Shown: positions 19,776 through 29,163, numbered from the stretch's first letter. The stretch is DNA of 64,000 nt from Massilia sp. ZL223 (GCF_018119395.1 NZ_JAGPWD010000001.1:1-64000); one strand, 5' to 3'. Notes: generated by a model from the letters alone, not told the origin. Made by a program: numbers and translations.

Positions 19776-21434
19776 TTACTTCTTGAAGACCTGCTTGCCC
19801 GCCACCCACGTCTCCAACACCCCCGTCTTGTGGATGTCATACGTCGGCATCCTGAACAAATCCCGATCGATCACAATAAAGTCCGCCTGCTTCCCCGCCT
19901 CCAACGACCCCAGCGAGTTCTCCTGATGCCCCGCATATGCCGCATCCAGGGTGAAGCACCTGAACGCCTCCTTCAGCGACATCGCCTGGTTCGGATACCA
20001 CCCCGCCACCGGCTGCCCCTGCGCATCCTGGCGTGTCACCGCTGCATGGATGCCAAAGAAGGGATTCGGCGCCTCCACCGGGAAATCCGACCCGCAGGCG
20101 ATCTTCGACCCCTGGTGCAGGAAGCTGCGCCACGCATACGCGCCCTTGATGCGCTCCGGCCCCACGCGGGTCTCGGCCATGTTCTTGTCCGAGGTTGCAT
20201 GCGTCGGCTGCATCGACGGAATAATGCCCAAGGTCTTGAAGCGCGGGATGTCTTCCAGGGTCACGACCTGCGCGTGCTCAATGCGGTGGCGCTGCGCCGC
20301 GCTTTTTGTGACGCCCAGCTCTTTCTTGTAGATGTCCAGGATCTGGTGGTTGCCCGCGTCCCCGATGGCGTGCACGTTGACCTGGTAGCCCTTGCGCATC
20401 GCCTTGGCCATCATCGCATCCATCTGCGCCGTCTTGAAGAACAGCAGTCCGTGCGAATGCGGCTCGTCGCTGTACGGCTTAATCAGGGCCGCGCCGCGGC
20501 TGCCCAGCGCGCCGTCAGAATACAATTTGACTGAACGCAGCGCGTACATGCCCTTGCCGTAATCCTTCAAAGGCCCGTTCTTCGCCAGCTCGTCGAAATC
20601 CTTGTCGGTGCCGCCGATCATGGCGTACACGCGCGCCGTCAGCTTGCCCTGGTCGGCATAGGCGCGGTACAGGCGGTCTTCGGCCACGCCGATGCCCGCG
20701 TCGTGCACGCTGGTCAGTCCCACGCGTGCGATCTCCTGCAGTGCGCGGTCCAGCATCACCCGGCCTTCGGCCTCGGTCTGCCGCGGCAGCACCTTGGCCA
20801 CCAGTTCCTGGGCCGCATCGACCAGCACGCCGGTGGCTTCGCCGTTCGCGTCGCGCATGATCTTGCCGCCCACCGGATCGGGCGTGGACTTGGTGATGCC
20901 GGCCAGCTTCAGCGCGCGGCTGTTGGCCCAGCCGGCGTGGCCGTCGACCCGCTCCAGCCATACCGGACGGTCGCTCACCACGGCGTCCAGTTCGGAAGCA
21001 AGCGGGAAGCGGCCCAGCTTCCAGTTCTCCTGGTTCCAGCCGCGGCCGCGGATCCAGGCATGGTTAGCATTGGCGCGCGCGTAGTCGCCGATCGACTTGA
21101 TCGCCCCTTCCAGCGAAGTGGAGCTGAACAGGTCGAGCTGGGTCAGCTGCTGGCCCAGGCCGAACACGTGGCCATGGGCGTCGATCAGGCCCGGCAGCAC
21201 GGTGCGGCCCTGCATGTCGATGCGGCGGGCGTTCTTCGCCTTTGCCGCCACGTCGGCGCCGCTGCCTACCGCAATGATTTTCCCTTGGTCGTCGAAGGCC
21301 AGCGCGGTGAACTGCACCAGGTCGCCCTTGGCGTTCAGCGTGTAGCCGTTGGCGTTGTCGATGACGGTGTCGGCCAGGGCCGGCAGGCTGCCGAGGGCAG
21401 CCAGGACAAACAGGGAAATCGGGCGGATGCGCAT
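19776..21434 (-). CDS. Exported YtcJ-like amidohydrolase
   Basis: A 552-residue metal-dependent hydrolase of the amidohydrolase superfamily, YtcJ branch (Amidohydro_3). A signal peptide (RPISLFVLAALGSLPALA) indicates export to the periplasm. Seen are VLPGLIDAHGHVFGLG with the two metal histidines, WLERVDGHAGWAN, VNVHAIGD, and SDFPVEAPNPF with the metal Asp near the C-terminus. The natural substrate is unknown. GGAGAAG precedes the ATG; the longer frame would place charged residues before the signal. It lies between the hut operon and ada but shows no histidine-pathway feature. Confidence 0.88.
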   Translation of the reverse strand: MRIRPISLFVLAALGSLPALADTVIDNANGYTLNAKGDLVQFTALAFDDQGKIIAVGSGADVAAKAKNARRIDMQGRTVLPGLIDAHGHVFGLGQQLTQLDLFSSTSLEGAIKSIGDYARANANHAWIRGRGWNQENWKLGRFPLASELDAVVSDRPVWLERVDGHAGWANSRALKLAGITKSTPDPVGGKIMRDANGEATGVLVDAAQELVAKVLPRQTEAEGRVMLDRALQEIARVGLTSVHDAGIGVAEDRLYRAYADQGKLTARVYAMIGGTDKDFDELAKNGPLKDYGKGMYALRSVKLYSDGALGSRGAALIKPYSDEPHSHGLLFFKTAQMDAMMAKAMRKGYQVNVHAIGDAGNHQILDIYKKELGVTKSAAQRHRIEHAQVVTLEDIPRFKTLGIIPSMQPTHATSDKNMAETRVGPERIKGAYAWRSFLHQGSKIACGSDFPVEAPNPFFGIHAAVTRQDAQGQPVAGWYPNQAMSLKEAFRCFTLDAAYAGHQENSLGSLEAGKQADFIVIDRDLFRMPTYDIHKTGVLETWVAGKQVFKK

Positions 21435-21503
21435 GCTTTTTCTTCTCCGTGAAATAGGTGTACCGCGCCTCGTGGGCACGGCTCGGAGAAGTGTATAGCA
21501 AAG

Positions 21504-22190
21504 CTAAGCCGCGTCGTGAAAGATGATGCCCAATGTATGACGATTTCCGCGCCGCAGCCGGCTCACACCATGGCGCATGGCCACGCGGTAAATACCGCGC
21601 GTGCCCTGCACCGGCCGATGGTTGACGGGGAAGACCACGGCGTCTCCCTGCCCGAGCGCCACGACTTCGGCGCGCGACTGCATGCGCGGACGCTGTTCCG
21701 TCAATACGAACTCGCCACCCTCGAAGTCCTCGCCGGGCCGGGACAGCAGAACCGCCACCTGCAGCGGGAACACATGCTCGCCATACAGGTCCTGGTGCAG
21801 GCAGTTGTAGTCACCTTCGCGGTAGCGCAGCAGCAGCGGCGTCGGGCGCAGCTGGCCGGCATCATGGCAGCGCGCCAGGAAGTCCCCGTGCGCATCCGGA
21901 AAGCGCTCTTCGAGACCGAGCGCGGCCTGCCAGCGGTTGGCGATGCGCGCCAGCGGCGGATACAGCTGGGTGCGCATCCAGTCCAGCGCGCCCGGCAGCG
22001 GATACGCAAAGTATTGGTATTCGCCGCGTCCGAAGCCGTGGCGCTCCATCACCACGCGGCTGCGGAACTGGCCGGCGCCATCGTATAGCGAGGCGTACCA
22101 CGCGCATTCGTCGCCGGACAGCAGCCCGGGCATGACGGCGCAGCCATGGTCGTCGAGCTGCGCGGCCACGGCATCCCAATCCACCTGCAT
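21504..22190 (-). CDS. 2OG-Fe(II) oxygenase (Oxygenase-NA type) paired with Ada
   Basis: A 228-residue dioxygenase. The iron ligands fit H-x-D in NCLHQDLYGEH and a distal His in VAMRHGVS, with an Arg in RHTLGIIFHD for 2-oxoglutarate. Wording such as FEGGEFVLTEQRPRMQSR is that of the Oxygenase-NA family, predicted to act oxidatively on alkylated nucleic acid but not the same as AlkB. Its ATG overlaps the ada stop as TGATG, so the two are co-translated. A direct repair role rests on this pairing and the family prediction. Confidence 0.85.
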   Translation of the reverse strand: MQVDWDAVAAQLDDHGCAVMPGLLSGDECAWYASLYDGAGQFRSRVVMERHGFGRGEYQYFAYPLPGALDWMRTQLYPPLARIANRWQAALGLEERFPDAHGDFLARCHDAGQLRPTPLLLRYREGDYNCLHQDLYGEHVFPLQVAVLLSRPGEDFEGGEFVLTEQRPRMQSRAEVVALGQGDAVVFPVNHRPVQGTRGIYRVAMRHGVSRLRRGNRHTLGIIFHDAA

Positions 22191-23260
22191 CACTGGCCCG
22201 CCTCGCGGTCCAGCAGCACGCGCTTGCGTTCGATGCCCCAGCGGTAGCCGGACAGCGAACCGTCGGTACGCACCACGCGATGGCAGGGAATCGCCACCGC
22301 GACGGGATTGGCGGCGCAGGCTCCGGCCACGGCGCGTGCGCCATCCTTCAGGCCCACGCGTTCCGCCAGTTCGGCATAGCTGACGGTCTGGCCGGCCGGG
22401 ATCTCGCGCAGCGCCTGCCACACGCGCTGCTGGAAGGCGGTGCCGCGCACATCGAGCGGCAGCTCCAGGCCGACGCGCGGGGCCTCGACCAGCCCGATCA
22501 CCTGCGCCACGGTCCGCTCGAATCCGGGCTCGGCGCCGATCAGCTCCGCGCGCGGGAAGCGCTCCTGCAGGTCGTGCACCAGGGGCTCGGGCTCGTCGCC
22601 GATCAGCACCGCGCAAATGCCCCGCTCCGTCGCCGCCACCAGGATCGCGCCCAGCGAGCACTGGGCCACCGCGAAGCGGATGCTCTCGCCCTGCCCGCCC
22701 GAGCGGTAGCTGGCGGGTTTCATGCCGAGCAGGCCGGTCGAGGCGGCGTAGAAGCGTCCGCTCGATCCGAAGCCGGCGTCGTAGATCGCGTCGGTCACGC
22801 TGGATGCCTCCGGCAGCTGGGCGCGCACGCGCGCCGCGCGCTGGGCCGCCGCATAGGCCTTGGGCGTGATACCGGTATGGGCCTTGAACACGCGGTGGAA
22901 ATGGAAGCGGCTCATGCCGGCCGCCTGCGCCAGGCTGTCGAGATCCGGTTCTTCTTCCGAGGCCTCGATCAGGCGGCAGGCGCGCGCCACCGCTTGCGCC
23001 TGGCGCTCAGCCAGCGGCGCCTGGTCCGGCTTGCAGCGCAGGCAGGCGCGGAAGCCCGCGGCTTCCGCCTCGGCGCAGCCGGCATGGAAGGCGACGTTGG
23101 CGCGCAAGGCCCCGCGCGAGGGGCAGGACGGGCGGCAGTAGACGCCGGTGCTGCGCACCGAATACACGAAACGGCCGTCGGCGGCGCGGTCGCGGCGCTG
23201 GACGGCGTCCCAGCGGGCTTCGTCCGTATCGAATGCTTGGGTGGGAATGGCGGCGGTCAT
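22190..23260 (-). CDS. ada: Ada: methyl-phosphotriester sensor, AraC regulator and O6-methylguanine-DNA methyltransferase
   Basis: A 356-residue protein with three parts. The N-terminal zinc domain has Cys42, Cys46, Cys73 and Cys76 (YCRPSCPSR and CLRC); the first accepts methyl groups from phosphotriesters. A middle AraC-type HTH (about 85-175) reads MSRFHFHRVFKAHTG. The C-terminal suicide methyltransferase has IPCHRVV with active Cys near 326. All key residues are intact, so it should both repair and self-activate. It leads the operon with the 2OG oxygenase. Confidence 0.97.
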   Translation of the reverse strand: MTAAIPTQAFDTDEARWDAVQRRDRAADGRFVYSVRSTGVYCRPSCPSRGALRANVAFHAGCAEAEAAGFRACLRCKPDQAPLAERQAQAVARACRLIEASEEEPDLDSLAQAAGMSRFHFHRVFKAHTGITPKAYAAAQRAARVRAQLPEASSVTDAIYDAGFGSSGRFYAASTGLLGMKPASYRSGGQGESIRFAVAQCSLGAILVAATERGICAVLIGDEPEPLVHDLQERFPRAELIGAEPGFERTVAQVIGLVEAPRVGLELPLDVRGTAFQQRVWQALREIPAGQTVSYAELAERVGLKDGARAVAGACAANPVAVAIPCHRVVRTDGSLSGYRWGIERKRVLLDREAGQ

Positions 23261-23402
23261 GGCATGCTCCGAATAGCGAATGGCTCCATCCTAGCGCCTG
23301 GCGCCAGGGGAGGCACTCCGGGTCTTGCTTTCGAATCAGGTTAAAATCCCGGGTGACGGCAGCGCCGCCCCGGCCTGTCATTATCGGCTCCGGGAGAGTA
23401 GT

Positions 23403-24119
23403 TTGGAAGAACAGACCGCGCAAGACAGTACCCCCATTTTCCAGCGCATCAAGGATTACCTGGTCGGCGAGATCGCCGCCGGACGCTGGAAGGAAGGCGA
23501 CCTCGTGCCCTCCGAGCAGGCCCTGGTGCGCCAGTTCGGCGTGTCGCGCATGACCGTCAACCGCGCCGTTCGCGAGCTCACCGCCGAGCAGGTGCTGGTG
23601 CGGCGCCAGGGTTCGGGCACCTACGTGGCGCCGCAGAAGTACCAGGCCACCCTGGTCGAGATCCGCAACATCGCCGACGAGATCCGCGAACGCGGCAAGC
23701 TGCACCGCGCCAGCGTGCGCCTGCTGCGCCAGGAGGAAGCCGACGACGAACTGGCCGCCGAGTTCGAGCTGGAGCCGGGCGCGCCCCTGTTCCACTCGCT
23801 GATCGTGCACTTCGAGAACGACGTGCCGATCCAGCTGGAAGACCGCTGGGTCAACCCGGACTGCGCCCCCGCCTACCTGGAGCAGGACTTCACCGTCATC
23901 ACTCCGAACGAACACCTGATGCAGGCCGCCCCGCTGCAGGGCGCCACCTATACCATCGAAGCCCATCCGGCCCAGCCGGAGGTGGCCGCGGTGCTGGCGG
24001 TGCCGGTGGACAGCTGCTGCCTGGTGCTGCACCGCCGCACCACCTCTGCCGGAAGGGTGGCTTCGGTCGCCACGATGTGGCATCCAGGCCACTTGTCGCG
24101 CTTTACCGGCAGCGTATAA
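23403..24119 (+). CDS. hutC: Histidine utilisation repressor HutC (GntR family)
   Basis: A 238-residue regulator with an N-terminal GntR winged helix (IFQRIKDYLVGEIAAGRW, then VPSEQALVRQFGVSRMTVNRAVREL) and a C-terminal UTRA ligand domain ending in the HutC-type RRTTSAGRVASVATMWHPG. It is expected to bind urocanate and release the hut promoter. No ATG is near; the TTG used gives the family length and has GGGAGAG upstream. It is on the opposite strand, about 3.9 kb from the hutU start. The operator-like dyad at 19611-19626 is its probable target. Confidence 0.92.
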   Translation: MEEQTAQDSTPIFQRIKDYLVGEIAAGRWKEGDLVPSEQALVRQFGVSRMTVNRAVRELTAEQVLVRRQGSGTYVAPQKYQATLVEIRNIADEIRERGKLHRASVRLLRQEEADDELAAEFELEPGAPLFHSLIVHFENDVPIQLEDRWVNPDCAPAYLEQDFTVITPNEHLMQAAPLQGATYTIEAHPAQPEVAAVLAVPVDSCCLVLHRRTTSAGRVASVATMWHPGHLSRFTGSV

Positions 24120-24209
24120 GGCCACTTGCGGCAAAAAATGCGGCAGGACTGGCCATTTGTTCAAAATCCTGGCCATAATGGCCCTCCTTCCTCAGCCGCG
24201 ACCATTTCC

Positions 24210-24611
24210 ATGAGCCGAACCGACGCCCCTGTACCGAGCGACGCCCCCAAGCGCGTGCTGGTGCTCGACGACGACCGCTTCGTGCTGGGCGTGCTGGAAG
24301 AGATGCTGGGCGAGGTCGGGCGCTACCATGTCGCCACCGAGGCCGATGCCCGGGACGCGCTGGCGCGCCTGGACGAGCACCGTCCGGACGTCATGATCTG
24401 CGACCTGGTGCTACCCGATATGGATGGCATCGAGTTCCTGCAGGCCGCCGCCGGCCAGGGTTTCCGCGGCAAGGTGGTGCTCATCACCGGCTACGACGAC
24501 GGACTGCGCGAGGCCGCCACCGACCTGGCGCGCGCCCTCGGTCTGCAGGTCGCCGGGGCCTTCCGCAAGCCGATCGGCGCCGAGCAATTGCGGCGCGCCG
24601 TGGAATGTTGA
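24210..24611 (+). CDS. Receiver-only response regulator
   Basis: A 133-residue protein consisting of one receiver domain. The acidic pocket is VLDDDRF, the phosphoacceptor Asp is in CDLVLPDMDG, the Thr switch in LITGYDD and the conserved Lys in FRKP. No output domain follows, so it would act by protein contact or as a phosphate relay. No kinase gene is adjacent. The longer in-frame ATG was rejected because the added residues fall in an AT-richer upstream stretch with repeated TGGCCA. Confidence 0.88.
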   Translation: MSRTDAPVPSDAPKRVLVLDDDRFVLGVLEEMLGEVGRYHVATEADARDALARLDEHRPDVMICDLVLPDMDGIEFLQAAAGQGFRGKVVLITGYDDGLREAATDLARALGLQVAGAFRKPIGAEQLRRAVEC

Positions 24612-24832
24612 GATTTTGTACAAACTGCTAAACACTTTTTAAAAAAATGGGGTATTATTCGCCTCATTCCCCGCCTGACATCCCCTAGCCGTTCTTCCTT
24701 ATTGAAATATGCACACAGTGTCTCCACCATTGTGTAGCAGCAATACGGTAACTCTAAGCAGTGCACGGCAGCCGGCTGAGACATCGTTCTGTCTCCAGGC
24801 GTTAATTGATCCTTACCTCATCTGAGGAAACC

Positions 24833-25159
24833 ATGAGCGAAAACATCAAACATATCAGCGACGCATCCTTCGACACCGACGTGCTCAAGTCCGAGCGCCC
24901 GGTCCTGGTGGACTTCTGGGCCGAGTGGTGCGGCCCGTGCAAGATGATTGCACCGATCCTGGAAGAAGTCGCCAAGGAATACGAAGGCAAGGTCACGATT
25001 GCCAAGCTGGACGTCGACGCGAACCAGGCCATTCCGGCCAAGTTCGGCATCCGCGGCATTCCGACGCTGATCCTGTTCAAGAATGGTGTTGCCGCTGCCC
25101 AGAAAGTGGGCGCCATGGCCAAAGGCCAGCTGACCGCATTCATCGACAGCAATATTTAA
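24833..25159 (+). CDS. trxA: Thioredoxin
   Basis: A 108-residue cytoplasmic disulfide reductant, the standard TrxA length. The active site is WCGPCK at 32-37, with the buried Asp in LVDFWAEW and the cis-proline loop in [15 protein letters not shown] precedes the ATG. It lies directly upstream of rho, the same order as in E. coli and many proteobacteria. The 220-base gap before it contains TATTAT at 24653-24658 as a possible -10 box but no convincing -35. Confidence 0.97.
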   Translation: MSENIKHISDASFDTDVLKSERPVLVDFWAEWCGPCKMIAPILEEVAKEYEGKVTIAKLDVDANQAIPAKFGIRGIPTLILFKNGVAAAQKVGAMAKGQLTAFIDSNI

Positions 25160-25210
25160 GAAAAAAAGAGACAAGCGGCGGCGGCGCGCCCGCGCCACCG
25201 TCATCCTGGA

Positions 25211-25234
25211 CGGAAGGACTACCTGGTCCTTCCG
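25211..25234. terminator. Perfect 9-bp hairpin between trxA and rho
   Basis: CGGAAGGAC-TACCTG-GTCCTTCCG in the 144-base trxA-rho gap. No T-run follows, so it may be a trxA 3'-end stabiliser or part of the rho leader rather than a full terminator. Confidence 0.45.
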
Positions 25235-25303
25235 GCTTGATTAAACCAGCCACGCAGCTCCCTCCCCTACCTTAATTTCCCATCACGGGACACCCATACA
25301 AAC

Positions 25304-26566
25304 ATGCATTTATCTGAACTGAAGGCAATGCACGTCTCCGCCCTGCTGGAGATGGCTATCGGCCTCGACATCGACAACGCAGCACGCCTGCGCAAACAGG
25401 AACTGATGTTCGCGATCCTGAAGAAGCGCGCGAAAGGCGGAGAACAGATCTTCGGCGACGGCGCGCTCGAGGTGCTGCCGGACGGCTTCGGATTCCTGCG
25501 CTCGCCGGACGCGAGCTACATGGCATCGACCGACGACATCTACATCTCGCCGTCGCAGATCCGCCGCTTCAACTTGCATACGGGTGACTCGATCGAAGGG
25601 GAAGTGCGTACGCCGAAGGATGGCGAGCGTTACTTCGCGCTGGTCAAGGTCGACAAGGTCAACGGCGAATCGCCGGAAGCCTCGAAGCACCGCATCCTGT
25701 TCGAGAACCTGACCCCGCTGCACCCGCAGGAGCCGCTGCGCCTGGAGCGCGACATGAACGGCGCCGAGAACATCACCGGCCGCATCGTCGACCTGATCTC
25801 GCCGATCGGCAAGGGCCAGCGCGGCCTGCTGGTCGCCTCGCCGAAGTCGGGCAAGTCGGTCATGCTGCAGCACATCGCGCACGCGATCACCGCGAACCAC
25901 CCGGACGTGACCCTGATCGTCCTGCTGATCGACGAGCGTCCCGAGGAAGTGACCGAGATGCAGCGTTCGGTGCGCGGCGAAGTGGTCGCCTCGACCTTCG
26001 ACGAACCGGCCACCCGCCACGTGCAGGTCGCCGAGATGGTGCTGGAAAAGGCCAAGCGCCTGGTCGAGATGAAGAAGGACGTCGTGATCCTGCTGGACTC
26101 GATCACCCGCCTGGCCCGCGCCTACAACACCGTGATCCCGGCATCGGGCAAGGTCCTGACCGGCGGTGTGGACGCCAACGCGCTGCAGCGTCCGAAGCGC
26201 TTCTTCGGCGCCGCCCGTAACGTCGAAGAAGGCGGCTCGCTGACCATCGTCGCGACCGCGCTGATCGAAACCGGTTCGCGCATGGACGACGTGATCTACG
26301 AAGAATTCAAGGGCACCGGCAACATGGAAGTGCACCTGGAGCGCCGCCTGGCCGAGAAGCGCGTCTACCCGGCGATCAACCTGAACAAGTCGGGTACCCG
26401 CCGCGAAGAACTGCTGATCAAGCCGGACCAGCTGCAGAAGATCTGGATCCTGCGCAAGCTGCTGTACTCGATGGACGAGATCGAGGCGATGGAGTTCATC
26501 CTCGACAAGATGCGCGCGACCAAGAACAATGTCGAGTTCTTCGACATGATGCGCCGCGGCGGCTAA
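25304..26566 (+). CDS. rho: Transcription termination factor Rho
   Basis: A 420-residue hexameric RNA-dependent ATPase. The N-terminal Rho-N helices ([18 protein letters not shown]), the RNA-binding cold-shock-like domain ([17 protein letters not shown]), the Walker [11 protein letters not shown], Walker [17 protein letters not shown] and the Q-loop/R-loop region [16 protein letters not shown] are all in place. The length is the compact E. coli type, without the long acidic insertion of actinobacterial Rho. The 144-base leader is a likely site for autogenous control. Confidence 0.98.
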   Translation: MHLSELKAMHVSALLEMAIGLDIDNAARLRKQELMFAILKKRAKGGEQIFGDGALEVLPDGFGFLRSPDASYMASTDDIYISPSQIRRFNLHTGDSIEGEVRTPKDGERYFALVKVDKVNGESPEASKHRILFENLTPLHPQEPLRLERDMNGAENITGRIVDLISPIGKGQRGLLVASPKSGKSVMLQHIAHAITANHPDVTLIVLLIDERPEEVTEMQRSVRGEVVASTFDEPATRHVQVAEMVLEKAKRLVEMKKDVVILLDSITRLARAYNTVIPASGKVLTGGVDANALQRPKRFFGAARNVEEGGSLTIVATALIETGSRMDDVIYEEFKGTGNMEVHLERRLAEKRVYPAINLNKSGTRREELLIKPDQLQKIWILRKLLYSMDEIEAMEFILDKMRATKNNVEFFDMMRRGG

Positions 26567-26588
26567 ACGCCGGCGTAGCGATCGCGTG

Positions 26589-26618
26589 AAGGGCGGCCTG
26601 AGGGTCGCCCTTTTCTTT
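26589..26618 (+). terminator. Intrinsic terminator of rho
   Basis: Stem AAGGGCG-GCC with GG-GTCGCCCTT around a TGA loop, followed by TTTTCTTTT, 22 bases after the rho stop. Confidence 0.8.
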
Positions 26619-26707
26619 TGGGGCGCGGTGAAAGGATGCGGTGCGGCGTGCGTGAACCCCCACCACCAACAATGATCTAACGTTCACCCACAGCCGAGAA
26701 CGCCATC

Positions 26708-26843
26708 ATGCCAAACGGTATCGATCCCCACGCCCCCTACCAGCTGGACCGCCGCCTGACCATCCTCGAAACGCGGTTCGATACCATATTGCCTCGGCTT
26801 CGGCGGCATGATCATGACCCTGTTTTCTCTATTGCAACACTGA
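26708..26843 (+). pseudogene. Remnant of a small coiled-coil/membrane protein gene
   Basis: An ATG opens a plausible protein start ([27 protein letters not shown]) up to about 26790. From 26793 another frame gives a short glycine-rich hydrophobic tail ([16 protein letters not shown]) ending in TGA at 26841-26843. The two halves look like the head and membrane anchor of one small protein with its middle deleted and the frame broken. In the original frame the reading runs on by chance into rpmE2. The parent family is inferred from style only. Confidence 0.4.
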
Positions 26844-26855
26844 CCCGCACCTCGG

Positions 26856-26884
26856 TTGCCTCGATCGCCAAACCGCCTTATAAT
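26856..26884 (+). promoter_or_regulatory. Sigma-70 promoter of rpmE2
   Basis: TTGCCT (26856-26861), a 17-base spacer and a consensus TATAAT (26879-26884), about 100 bases before the rpmE2 start. The leader of roughly 95 bases between them has no obvious riboswitch. Confidence 0.8.
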
Positions 26885-26986
26885 CGCCGGTTCAGTCAAC
26901 CCCTGGCAAGTGATCGGCAATCGGGTCAAGAAGCAGTGCGACCGACGAAGTGCCTTTTGGCTACCAAACTAATCAGAGGCAATATT

Positions 26987-27256
26987 ATGAAGACCGATAT
27001 CCATCCGGATTACCGCGAAGTCGTGTTCCACGATCTGTCGTGCGATTTCAAGTTCATCACCCGTTCGACCATCGCTACCCGCGAAACCATCAACTTCGAA
27101 GGTAAAGACTACCCGCTGGTCAAGATCGAGGTGTCGGCTGAATCGCACCCGTTCTACACCGGTAAGCACAAGATCGTCGACACCGCTGGCCGCGTCGAGA
27201 AGTTCCGCCAGAAGTTCGGTTCGGTCGGCTCGAAGACCTCGGTCGCCAACGGCTAA
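26987..27256 (+). CDS. rpmE2: 50S ribosomal protein L31 type B
   Basis: An 89-residue L31 of the long, zinc-free type: it begins [19 protein letters not shown] and has the B-type [21 protein letters not shown] block, without the CxxC zinc pairs of type A. AGAGG precedes the ATG. Cells often use type B when zinc is scarce, but in many Burkholderiales it is the only L31. It has its own strong promoter and a perfect terminator. Confidence 0.97.
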   Translation: MKTDIHPDYREVVFHDLSCDFKFITRSTIATRETINFEGKDYPLVKIEVSAESHPFYTGKHKIVDTAGRVEKFRQKFGSVGSKTSVANG

Positions 27257-27297
27257 TCTGCCGGGCACCCGCCCGGAGCGATCCGGGTTACCAGAAA

Positions 27298-27328
27298 AGA
27301 AGCCGGCCTCCCCGGCTTCTTTTTTTTT
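27298..27328 (+). terminator. Intrinsic terminator of rpmE2
   Basis: Perfect nine-pair stem AGAAGCCGG/CCGGCTTCT with a five-base loop, running into a T-run of nine. TATACT at 27335-27340, right after it, is a possible -10 box for the next gene. Confidence 0.93.
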
Positions 27329-27372
27329 CGCGGCTATACTACGCGCTTATTTCCCAAACATCAGACTTATCG

Positions 27373-29112
27373 ATGAAACCAGTCCGCCTTCCCGCCGCCG
27401 CCACCCTGGCGCTGCCCCGCTGGGCCCTGCTCGCGCTGGGCATGCTGTACATCCTGCCCGGGCTGATCGGCCGCGATCTGTGGAAGGAGGACGCCGGCAG
27501 CTTCGGCATCATGTGGACCATGGCGCATGGCGGCCTCAATGACTGGCTGTATCCGAACGTCTCCGGCCTGCCCAGCCCCGAGGAGGGCCCGCTGGCCTTC
27601 TGGCTGGGTGCGCTGTGCATCAAGCTGTTCGGCTGGATCCTGGGCGACGTGCTGGCCGCGCGCGTCTCGACCATCGGCATCTTCGTGATGGGCGCCATGT
27701 CGCTCTGGTACACCGCCTTCCACCTGGGCCGCCGCGCCGAGGCCCAGCCGCTGCGCCTGGCCTTCGGCGGCCAGCCCGAACCGGACGACTACGGCCGCAC
27801 TCTGGGCGACACCGCGGTCCTGATCTACCTCGGCTCCCTTGGCCTGCTGCTGCAAAGCCACCTGACCCTGGCGCCCACCCTGCAGGGCGCCCTGCTCGCC
27901 TATTTCCTGTACCGCGCGGTGCGCTACGTCGAGCACACCAGCACCCGCAACGCCGTGCTGGTCGGCCTGTCGCTGGGCGCCCTGACCCTGACGCGCGGCT
28001 TCCTGGCGCCGCTGGCCCTGGTGCTGGCGCTGTTCGCCTGCACCCGCTACCTCAAGCTGCCGGTCGCGGCCACCCTGCGCCACCTGGCGATCGCGCTGGG
28101 CGTGGCGTTCGGCCTGACCCTGGTGTGGATCCTGCCGGCCTCGCTGGCCCAGCCCTACGGCATGTCGCCGGTGGGCGACTGGCTGGCCTGGAACGGGGAG
28201 CAGATCGGCCTGCCCAGCCTGGTTTCGCTGAAGGCTTTCTTCCGCATCGGCGTCTGGTTCTTCTGGCCCGCCTGGCCGTTCGCGCTGTGGGCCGTGTGGG
28301 CCTGGCGCCGCCAGCAGAAGCTCCTGCACATCGTGCTGCCGGTATTCTTCTTCGCCACCCTGGCCGCCCTCCAGCTGTGCGACCCGGCGCCGGAGAACGG
28401 CGACTTCCTCAAGATGCTGCCGCCGCTGGCCCTGATGGCCGCCTTCGGCCTGCCGACCATGAAGCGCGGCGCGATCAACGCCATCGACTGGTTCTCGGTG
28501 ATGGTGCTGACCATCCTGGGCGCCTTCGTGTGGCTGTTCTGGATCGCCAAGCTGACCGGCTGGCCGGCCCAGCTGGCCAAGAACGCGCTCAAGCTGGTGC
28601 CGGGCTTCAAGCCGGAAGTCGGCATCGTCGCCTTCGTGGTGGCGGCCGCCGCCAGCATCGGCTGGATCATGCTGGTGCAGTGGCGCCTGTCGCGCCAGCC
28701 TTCGGTGCTGTGGCGCGCCGTGGTGCTGTCCTCTGGCGGCCTGATCCTGCTGTGGGTGCTCCTGATGACCCTGTTCCTGCCCGACCTCAACTACAGCAAG
28801 AGCTACGCCGGCGTGGCCCAGCAGATCGCCGCACGCCTGCCGGCCGACGCCGGCAACGGCGCCGGCGGCAGCTGCATCGACACGAACGTCGGCCCGGCCC
28901 AGCGCGCCTCGCTGGCCTTCTACGGCCGCCTGCCCTTCGCCACCATGGCCAGCGGCGCATGCGATTACGTGCTGCTGCGCGACAGCGTGAAGACGCGCGA
29001 CGACCGCGAGATGATGCGCAAGTACGAAGTGCGCAATCCGGTCCCCCTGTGGGAAGGCCGGCGCGCCTCGGACCGCGACGAGCGCTTCCGCCTGTTCCGC
29101 CGCGACCGCTGA
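27373..29112 (+). CDS. ArnT-like glycosyltransferase (PMT/GT39-GT83 superfamily)
   Basis: A 579-residue integral membrane protein with about twelve hydrophobic helices and a soluble C-terminal domain. The first periplasmic loop has GRDLWKEDAGSFGIMW, where the Asp/Glu pair matches the catalytic region of lipid-linked-sugar transferases such as ArnT. SPEEGPLAFWLGAL is the usual second motif. Such enzymes move a sugar from a polyprenyl carrier to lipid A, protein or another periplasmic acceptor. The donor and acceptor are unknown, and no arn cluster is near. It has its own terminator. Confidence 0.82.
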   Translation: MKPVRLPAAATLALPRWALLALGMLYILPGLIGRDLWKEDAGSFGIMWTMAHGGLNDWLYPNVSGLPSPEEGPLAFWLGALCIKLFGWILGDVLAARVSTIGIFVMGAMSLWYTAFHLGRRAEAQPLRLAFGGQPEPDDYGRTLGDTAVLIYLGSLGLLLQSHLTLAPTLQGALLAYFLYRAVRYVEHTSTRNAVLVGLSLGALTLTRGFLAPLALVLALFACTRYLKLPVAATLRHLAIALGVAFGLTLVWILPASLAQPYGMSPVGDWLAWNGEQIGLPSLVSLKAFFRIGVWFFWPAWPFALWAVWAWRRQQKLLHIVLPVFFFATLAALQLCDPAPENGDFLKMLPPLALMAAFGLPTMKRGAINAIDWFSVMVLTILGAFVWLFWIAKLTGWPAQLAKNALKLVPGFKPEVGIVAFVVAAAASIGWIMLVQWRLSRQPSVLWRAVVLSSGGLILLWVLLMTLFLPDLNYSKSYAGVAQQIAARLPADAGNGAGGSCIDTNVGPAQRASLAFYGRLPFATMASGACDYVLLRDSVKTRDDREMMRKYEVRNPVPLWEGRRASDRDERFRLFRRDR

Positions 29113-29132
29113 GCGTTCTCATCCATACCCAG

Positions 29133-29163
29133 GCCGCACGGCTCGTCCGTGCGGCTTTTTTTT
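29133..29163 (+). terminator. Intrinsic terminator of the ArnT-like gene
   Basis: Perfect stem GCCGCACGG/CCGTGCGGC with loop CTCGT, followed by eight T residues. The remaining gap to 29359 holds no gene. Confidence 0.93.

Noticed and set aside
24615..24624. TTTGTACAAA palindrome as a second HutC site
   Set aside because: It lies past the response-regulator stop with no hut gene downstream, and it differs from the 19611-19626 site; too short to support.
26708..27256. A 182-residue frame that would make a long L31 protein
   Set aside because: L31 type B normally starts at [11 protein letters not shown] promoter at 26856-26884 and AGAGG before 26987 place the true start there; the upstream part is a broken gene in the same frame by chance.
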